A program made the position numbers and the translations under genes. The notes beneath the pieces are model-generated. The model made no database searches, was not told the origin of the DNA, and saw only the letters and a list, made by a program, of their open reading frames with translations. Positions 8,573 to 13,828 of a stretch of DNA of 13,828 bases are shown in pieces. The stretch comes from CAYTSW01 sp964440605. Its GTDB lineage: Bacteria; Planctomycetota; Phycisphaerae; Phycisphaerales; UBA1924. Where the stretch lies: the NCBI GenBank assembly GCA_964440605.1, contig CAYTSW010000071.1:1-13828 (forward strand). Reading direction: 5' to 3'. Position 1 is the first letter of the stretch; every line of letters starts with the position of its first letter.

Positions 8573-11500
8573 GCATCGCCGGCTTCGGCGTGCGCAAGCC
8601 GGTCATCGCCAACCTGGTGATGCTCGCGATCATCGGTGCGGGCATCATCTTCGGCGTTTCGCTGCGGCGTGAGTTCTTCCCCGAGGTCCGCCCGACGGAG
8701 GTGCTTATCTCGGCGCCCTACCCCGGCGCGTCGCCGGACGAGGTGGAGGACTCGCTGGCGATCAAGATCGAGGACCAGGTCGCGGACCTGGAGGACGTCG
8801 AGGAGATCAACACAACGATCGGCGAAGGCTTTGCGACCGTCCGCGTGGAGTTCTCGGAGGGCGTGGACGTCACCGAGAAGGTCTTCGACGTCAAACGTGA
8901 GATGGATGCGCTCCAGGACCTTCCCCAGGAAGTCGAACGCATCACCGTCGACAAGTTCGAGCCCAACCTGCCGGTGATCAACGTCTCGCTGTACGGCTCC
9001 GACGACGAGCGGGACATGAAGACCGCCATCAACGCCATCCGCGATGACCTGCGCTCGCTGCCCGACATGGGGACGATCGCCGTCAGCGGCGTGCGCACGG
9101 ACGAGATCACCGTCGAGGTCGATCCGGCGTCCACGCTCGAGCACGGGCTCAGCCTGCCCGCGATCGCGGCGCGGGTGAGCGAGGCGATGATCGAGCTGCC
9201 CGGCGGCGCGGTGCGGGCGCCCACGATCAACACCGCGGTGCGCACCGTCGGCGCCGACGAGGTCCTCGAAGACGTCCGCCGCATCGTTGTGAAGGCGGGC
9301 GGGCAGGGGCAGGTCCTGCGTCTGGAGGACGTCGCTCGCGTCACCAGCGGCTTCGAGGATGTCGACCTCCGCTCGCGCCTCAACACGGAGCCGGCGGTCT
9401 CGCTGACCGTCTTCAAGGTCGGCGATGAGGACGCCGTCGACATGGCCGCGGCCGTCAAGGCGTACGTCGCGGGGCGCGAAGGCGAGTACATCGAACTGAC
9501 GGCCACGGAGCGCGCTCGGGCCTTCTTCAGCCGGGCGAGTTTCGAGACACCCGGCAAGCTGGCGGACGTCAGCCCCCGCCTTGCGGCGTGGGCACTTGGC
9601 CTCGAACGGTCGGGCGTCCCGCTGCCCGGCACGCTGGTCACGACGACGGACCTGGCGCGCTTCATCGTCGGCCGCCTCGACCTGCTGACGCGTAACGCCT
9701 TGATGGGCGGCGTGCTCGTGCTGCTCACGCTGGTGTTGCTGCTCAACTGGCGCGTCGCCTTCTGGGTCGCCATCGGGCTGCTGGTGTCGCTGCTGGGCAC
9801 GCTCGCGACGATGCACTTCATCGGCTCCTCGCTCAACCTGCTGACGATGTTCGGCCTGATCATCGTGCTTGGGCTGCTGGTGGACGATGCGATCGTGGTC
9901 GCCGAGAACATCACCGCGCGCCACGAGAAGGGCGAGCCTGCGCTCGACGCCGCGGTCAAGGGGACGGGACAGGTTGGCTGGCCCGTCGTGGCGACGGTGG
10001 TGACGACGATCTGCGCCTTCATGCCGCTGACACTGATCGAGGGGACGACGGGCGATCTGATGGGTGCGCTCCCGGTCGTGGTGGCGTCCGCGTTGCTCGT
10101 GTCGCTGATCGAGTGCCTCTACATCCTGCCGAGCCATATGGGCCACGCGTTGATCAGCGCGGACAAGGCCGCGCGCCGGCCGCGGGCCAACCCGCTGGAG
10201 CGGCTCGACCGACGCGTCGCAAGCCTGCGCGAGGGCTTCTTCAACAGGGTGCTGACCCCCCACTACCTGAAGGTACTCGGCCTGGCGCTCAAGGCACCGG
10301 TGCTGACGGTCACCATCGCGGTCGCGGTGGTTGTGATCTCCTTCGGCATGGTCGCGGGCAAGCGCGTGCCCTTCACGTTTCTGGGAAGCAACGACGCCGA
10401 GACGCTCAACGTCTCACTGCAGATGCCCGTGGGCACGACGACGGAGGAGACCGACGCGATCGTGCGCCGCATCGAGGCCGCGACCATCGCCCAGCCCGAG
10501 GTCAGCGCCGCCTTCGCGACGGTCGGCTCGTCTGGCGCGCTCGACGGCTCAAGCTCCACCTCCAGCCCCCACCTCGCCCAGCTCATCGTGGAACTCGTCC
10601 CCGTCGAGGCGCGTGAGCGTGGCAGCGATGAGGTCATCGTCGCCATACGCGAGCAGCTCGGTGAACTGCCCGGCGTCAAGAGCCTCAGCATGGAGGAGGT
10701 CTCCGGCGGGCCCGAGGGTCCGGCGATCACGTACACCATCGTCGGTGACCGCCTTCCCCAGATGACCCCGGTCGTCGAGCTGATCAAGGATCGACTCGAG
10801 ACCTACGACGGCGTCTACAACATTTCCGACGACAACGACGCCGGGCGACGCGAGCTGCGCATCGAGCTCCTCGAGGGCGCGCAGGAACTCGGCTTTACGG
10901 TCGAGGGGATCGCCCGGCAGGTCCGGGCCACCGTCTTCGGGCTCGAGGCCCACACCTTCCCGGGCGAGCGTGAAGACGTCGACGTGCGGGTCCAAGCGCC
11001 AGAGTCGGTGCGGCGGAGCCCCGCCGCGATCGAGTCGATGTATGTCTTCACGCCGATGGGCGAGCCCGTCCCGCTGGGTGAGGTCGCGAGCATCACCGAG
11101 GCCGAGGGATACGCCACGGTGAAGCGCCTCGACCGCCGGCGAGCGATCACGGTCACCGCGGAAGTCGACCGCGCCATCGCCAACCCGGAGGACATCACGC
11201 GCGAAGTCGAGCCCGAGCTGCGGGAGGCGGTCGCGTCGATAGCGGGGGTGGACCTCATCGTGCGCGGACGCCAGCAGGACGTCGCCGAGAGCTTCGCGAC
11301 CCTGCCCCTGGGCATGCTCGTCGCGGCGGGGCTCATTTACGTCATTCTGGCGGCGCTGTTCTCGAGCTACCTCCAGCCGCTCTTCGTGCTCACCGCGGTG
11401 CCGTTCGCAACGATCGGGATGATCTGGGGGCACTTTCTGCTCGGCTTCGACATGACGATCCTCTCGCTGATCGGCTTCATCGCGCTCGCGGGCGTAGTGG

Positions 11501-11868
11501 TGAACGACTCGTTGATCTTCATGGAGTTCTTCAATCACGCGCGGAGCGAGGGGATGTCGGTGCGCGATGCGTGCAAGGCGGCGGGCCGCGCGCGCATCCG
11601 CGCGATCCTGCTCACGACCGTGACGACCGTGCTCGGCCTGCTGCCGCTCATGCTCGAGCAGTCGCTCCAGGCCCGCTTCCTGATCCCCATGGCGATCACG
11701 ATCGCCTTCGGGCTCATGTCAGCGACGGTGATCATCCTCGTCGTGCTGCCTTGCCTGCTCGTGATCGGCGACGCGGTAAAGCGGCGTCTCACCTGGGCCT
11801 GGCGGGGAGGCGTCCCGGCGGACGACAACACCGCCGACCGCACACCCGGCGCCGTCCAGCCGGTATAA
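8569..11868 (+). CDS. RND-family inner-membrane efflux pump (AcrB/HAE-like)
   Basis: The 1099-residue proton-driven transporter shows the duplicated RND layout: TM1 (about 12-32), a large periplasmic porter/docking region, TM2-6 (about 377-525), TM7 (about 575-598), a second periplasmic region, and TM8-12 (about 910-1068). TM4 has the two acidic residues of the proton relay in GLLVDDAIVVAEN (Asp439, Asp440). In TM10 the position of AcrB Lys940 appears to be Asn979 in GVVVNDSLIFMEF, as in several non-AcrB RND branches. Residues about 303-350, between the first periplasmic region and TM2, look like an extra segment absent from AcrB. GAGGAG lies 8 nt before the ATG, and the gene overlaps the adaptor by 4 nt, so the two are one operon. 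No TolC-type channel gene follows. Drug, metal or lipid export cannot be told apart; the DD pair in TM4 favours the HAE-type families over heavy-metal pumps. Confidence 0.95.
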   Translation: MSIAGFGVRKPVIANLVMLAIIGAGIIFGVSLRREFFPEVRPTEVLISAPYPGASPDEVEDSLAIKIEDQVADLEDVEEINTTIGEGFATVRVEFSEGVDVTEKVFDVKREMDALQDLPQEVERITVDKFEPNLPVINVSLYGSDDERDMKTAINAIRDDLRSLPDMGTIAVSGVRTDEITVEVDPASTLEHGLSLPAIAARVSEAMIELPGGAVRAPTINTAVRTVGADEVLEDVRRIVVKAGGQGQVLRLEDVARVTSGFEDVDLRSRLNTEPAVSLTVFKVGDEDAVDMAAAVKAYVAGREGEYIELTATERARAFFSRASFETPGKLADVSPRLAAWALGLERSGVPLPGTLVTTTDLARFIVGRLDLLTRNALMGGVLVLLTLVLLLNWRVAFWVAIGLLVSLLGTLATMHFIGSSLNLLTMFGLIIVLGLLVDDAIVVAENITARHEKGEPALDAAVKGTGQVGWPVVATVVTTICAFMPLTLIEGTTGDLMGALPVVVASALLVSLIECLYILPSHMGHALISADKAARRPRANPLERLDRRVASLREGFFNRVLTPHYLKVLGLALKAPVLTVTIAVAVVVISFGMVAGKRVPFTFLGSNDAETLNVSLQMPVGTTTEETDAIVRRIEAATIAQPEVSAAFATVGSSGALDGSSSTSSPHLAQLIVELVPVEARERGSDEVIVAIREQLGELPGVKSLSMEEVSGGPEGPAITYTIVGDRLPQMTPVVELIKDRLETYDGVYNISDDNDAGRRELRIELLEGAQELGFTVEGIARQVRATVFGLEAHTFPGEREDVDVRVQAPESVRRSPAAIESMYVFTPMGEPVPLGEVASITEAEGYATVKRLDRRRAITVTAEVDRAIANPEDITREVEPELREAVASIAGVDLIVRGRQQDVAESFATLPLGMLVAAGLIYVILAALFSSYLQPLFVLTAVPFATIGMIWGHFLLGFDMTILSLIGFIALAGVVVNDSLIFMEFFNHARSEGMSVRDACKAAGRARIRAILLTTVTTVLGLLPLMLEQSLQARFLIPMAITIAFGLMSATVIILVVLPCLLVIGDAVKRRLTWAWRGGVPADDNTADRTPGAVQPV

Positions 11869-11955
11869 CGGAATGCCGGAGGCGTGCGCACTCAGCGACG
11901 CGCCGCCTGCTGTCCGGAACAATCCCCACCCGACTCTTCGACGGAGCTTGCATCC
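11869..11955. other. Short gap between RND pump and S9 peptidase
   Basis: These 87 bases contain an imperfect, bulged inverted repeat (CCGGA and GGCG arms pairing with CGCC and TCCGG, about 11877-11922) with no T-tract. No clear promoter was seen, so the peptidase could be read through from the pump or have its own promoter. Confidence 0.3.
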
Positions 11956-13828
11956 ATGTTGTCGACCCGTCTTCTAACGCTCTCGTTGCTCCTGCCCGCG
12001 ATGCTGACCCTCGGCGTGCTGACCACGAACGCTCGTGCGCAATCGCCCGAACTCATCCCACGCGAGGTGCTGTTCGGGAACCCCGAACGCGCAAACGTGC
12101 AGATCAGCCCCGACGGCTCGTACATCAGCTACCTCGCGCCGGTCGACGGCGTGCTGAACGTGTGGGTCGCCCCCGCCGACGACATCGACGCCGCCGAGCC
12201 CGTTACCGAGGACAAGTTCCGCGGCATCCGGCGCTACTTCTGGGCGCACGACAACGAGCACGTCCTGTACGTCCAGGACACGGGGGGCGACGAGGACTTC
12301 CGCCTCTACGCGACGAGCGTCGAAACCAAGGAGACTCGCCCGCTGACCTCGGGCGACCCGATCCTCGGCCCGGACGGCGAGCCGCTGCGGGATCCGTCCA
12401 CGGGTAAGCCCCTGAAGCCGACGGTGCAGATCGAGATGGTCAGCCACCGGAGTCCCGGCGAGATCCTGATCGGCCTCAACGATCGCGATCCGCAGTGGCA
12501 CGACCTCTACGCGATCGACATCGCGTCAGGCGAACGAGAACTGGTCCAGCGCAACGACGGCTACGCCGGCTTTCTGACCGATCTCAACTACGAGGTCCAC
12601 CTGGCGGTGCGTCCGCGCCCCGACGGGGGCATGACCGTCCTGAAGCGCAACGGGAGCGACTGGACGACCTTCGCCGAGATCGATCTCCAGGACAATCTGA
12701 GCACGGCGCCACTGGCGTTCGACAAGACCGGACGCATCGTCTACATGCGTGACAGCCGTGACCGCGACACCGCCGCGCTGTACGCGGTGGACATCCGGAC
12801 GGGCGAGCGTCGCCTGCTCGCTGAGGACGAACGTGCCGACGTCAACGATGTGATGCTGCACCCGACGGAGCGCACCGTCCAGGCGGTGGGCTCCACGTAC
12901 CTGCGTCAAAACTGGCAGTTTCTCGACGAGGGCGTTCGCGACGCGTTTTCGCGGCTTCGCCGGGTCTCCGAGGGCGACATCTCGGTCGCGAGCCGGACCA
13001 CCGACGACTCGCAGTGGATCGTGCAGTTCGTGCTGGACAACGGGCCGGTCGAGTATTGGCATTTCGACCGTGCGTCGGGCGAGGGCCCGAAGTTTCTCTT
13101 CACCAATCGCCCCGCGCTGGAGGACGCCGAGCTCGCGCGCATGCACCCGGTGGTCATCCCGGCCCGCGACGGGCTAACGCTGCCCAGCTACTACACCCTC
13201 CCGCCCCGGGCCGACACCGACGGCGACGCGCTGCCCGATAAGCCCACCTCGATGGTCCTGCTCGTTCACGGTGGCCCGTGGGCTCGCGACAGTTGGGGGT
13301 ACAACGGGATCCACCAGTGGCTCGCCAACCGCGGGCACGCCGTGCTCTCGGTCAACTTCCGCGGCTCGACGGGGTTCGGCAAGTCCTTCGTCAACGCGGG
13401 CAACCTCGAGTGGTCACGCGCGATGCACGACGATCTGATCGACGCCGTCGACTGGGCCATCGAGCGGGGCATCGCCGATGCCGACAACATCGCGATCATG
13501 GGCGGGAGCTACGGCGGGTACGCCACGCTGGTCGGGCTCACGTTCACCCCCGAGAAGTTTGCCGCGGGCGTCGACATCGTGGGGCCTTCCAACCTTGTGA
13601 CGCTGCTCAACTCCATCCCGCCCTACTGGAAGAGCTTCCGCGACCAGCTCCGCCGGCGCGTGGGCGACATCGACACGCCCGAGGGGCGTATCTTCCTGCG
13701 TTCGGCCTCGCCGCTCACGCACGTCGACGAGATCGTCCGCCCGCTGCTGATCGGCCAGGGGGCCAACGACCCACGGGTGAAGCAGGCCGAGTCCGACCAG
13801 ATCGTCAGCGCGATGAGCGAGCGCGGCA
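11956..13828 (+). CDS. Exported S9-family serine peptidase (prolyl oligopeptidase type), 3' end off the window
   Basis: 624 codons are visible and the frame is open at the right edge. Residues 1-28 form a signal peptide (hydrophobic LLTLSLLLPAMLTLGVL, cleavage after ARA), so it acts in the periplasm or outside. Residues about 40-385 are beta-propeller-like, with blades such as ANVQISPDGSYISYL and KTGRIVYMRDSRD. Residues about 395-624 are an alpha/beta-hydrolase domain: HGGPW (438-442) near the oxyanion hole, nucleophile Ser518 in GGSYGGY, and catalytic Asp605 in GQGANDPRV. The catalytic His is expected some 30-40 residues later, beyond the window. Family enzymes cleave short peptides, often at Pro or N-acyl residues. 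A Gly/Pro-rich segment at about 133-156 looks like an added loop in the propeller. GGAG lies 9 nt before the ATG. No functional link to the RND operon is evident. Confidence 0.92.
   Translation, partial: MLSTRLLTLSLLLPAMLTLGVLTTNARAQSPELIPREVLFGNPERANVQISPDGSYISYLAPVDGVLNVWVAPADDIDAAEPVTEDKFRGIRRYFWAHDNEHVLYVQDTGGDEDFRLYATSVETKETRPLTSGDPILGPDGEPLRDPSTGKPLKPTVQIEMVSHRSPGEILIGLNDRDPQWHDLYAIDIASGERELVQRNDGYAGFLTDLNYEVHLAVRPRPDGGMTVLKRNGSDWTTFAEIDLQDNLSTAPLAFDKTGRIVYMRDSRDRDTAALYAVDIRTGERRLLAEDERADVNDVMLHPTERTVQAVGSTYLRQNWQFLDEGVRDAFSRLRRVSEGDISVASRTTDDSQWIVQFVLDNGPVEYWHFDRASGEGPKFLFTNRPALEDAELARMHPVVIPARDGLTLPSYYTLPPRADTDGDALPDKPTSMVLLVHGGPWARDSWGYNGIHQWLANRGHAVLSVNFRGSTGFGKSFVNAGNLEWSRAMHDDLIDAVDWAIERGIADADNIAIMGGSYGGYATLVGLTFTPEKFAAGVDIVGPSNLVTLLNSIPPYWKSFRDQLRRRVGDIDTPEGRIFLRSASPLTHVDEIVRPLLIGQGANDPRVKQAESDQIVSAMSERG

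Noticed and set aside
8362..10263. A 633-codon open frame on the minus strand, antisense to the RND adaptor and pump
   Set aside because: The composition is dominated by Arg/Asp/His/Gln, as expected from reading GC-rich genes backwards, and it crosses the junction of two well-supported plus-strand genes.

Overview
The window is GC-rich (my estimate is two-thirds G+C or more) with strong G/C bias at third codon positions. It encodes an envelope with an outer membrane: a lipoprotein, a beta-barrel ending in Phe, an RND pump with its adaptor, and signal peptides. The FecR-like secreted protein, the alginate-export-type barrel and the overall protein style suggest a Planctomycetota bacterium, perhaps of the Phycisphaerae. 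That placement is an inference from gene style and has not been checked by any search.

Layout: everything from 1 to 6145 is on the minus strand and everything from 6423 to the end is on the plus strand, so the two blocks diverge at 6146-6422. The minus block, read from the divergence, holds clpB (disaggregase), an alginate-export-family outer-membrane barrel, a lipoprotein of no recognised family 57 nt behind it, and a FecR-domain exported protein whose C-terminus runs off the left edge. The plus block holds a biliverdin-producing heme oxygenase, an RND periplasmic adaptor overlapping its inner-membrane RND pump by 4 nt (ATGA), and an exported S9-family serine peptidase cut by the right edge just before its expected catalytic His.

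How the genes fit together: the adaptor and pump form a clear two-gene efflux module, with no outer-membrane channel gene visible. The barrel and lipoprotein look like one transcription unit behind a well-formed sigma70-type promoter at 3340-3368. The heme oxygenase is preceded by a 15-bp perfect-arm dyad that resembles a Fur box, as expected for a gene that recovers iron from heme. The other genes look like separate housekeeping or envelope functions.

No tRNA, rRNA, CRISPR array, insertion sequence or phage gene was seen, and no intergenic gap exceeds about 280 bases. I did not find a convincing new multi-gene system. The points most worth a second look are the Fur-like site, the extra segment in the RND pump, the unrecognised lipoprotein beside the barrel, and the hairpins in the clpB leader.
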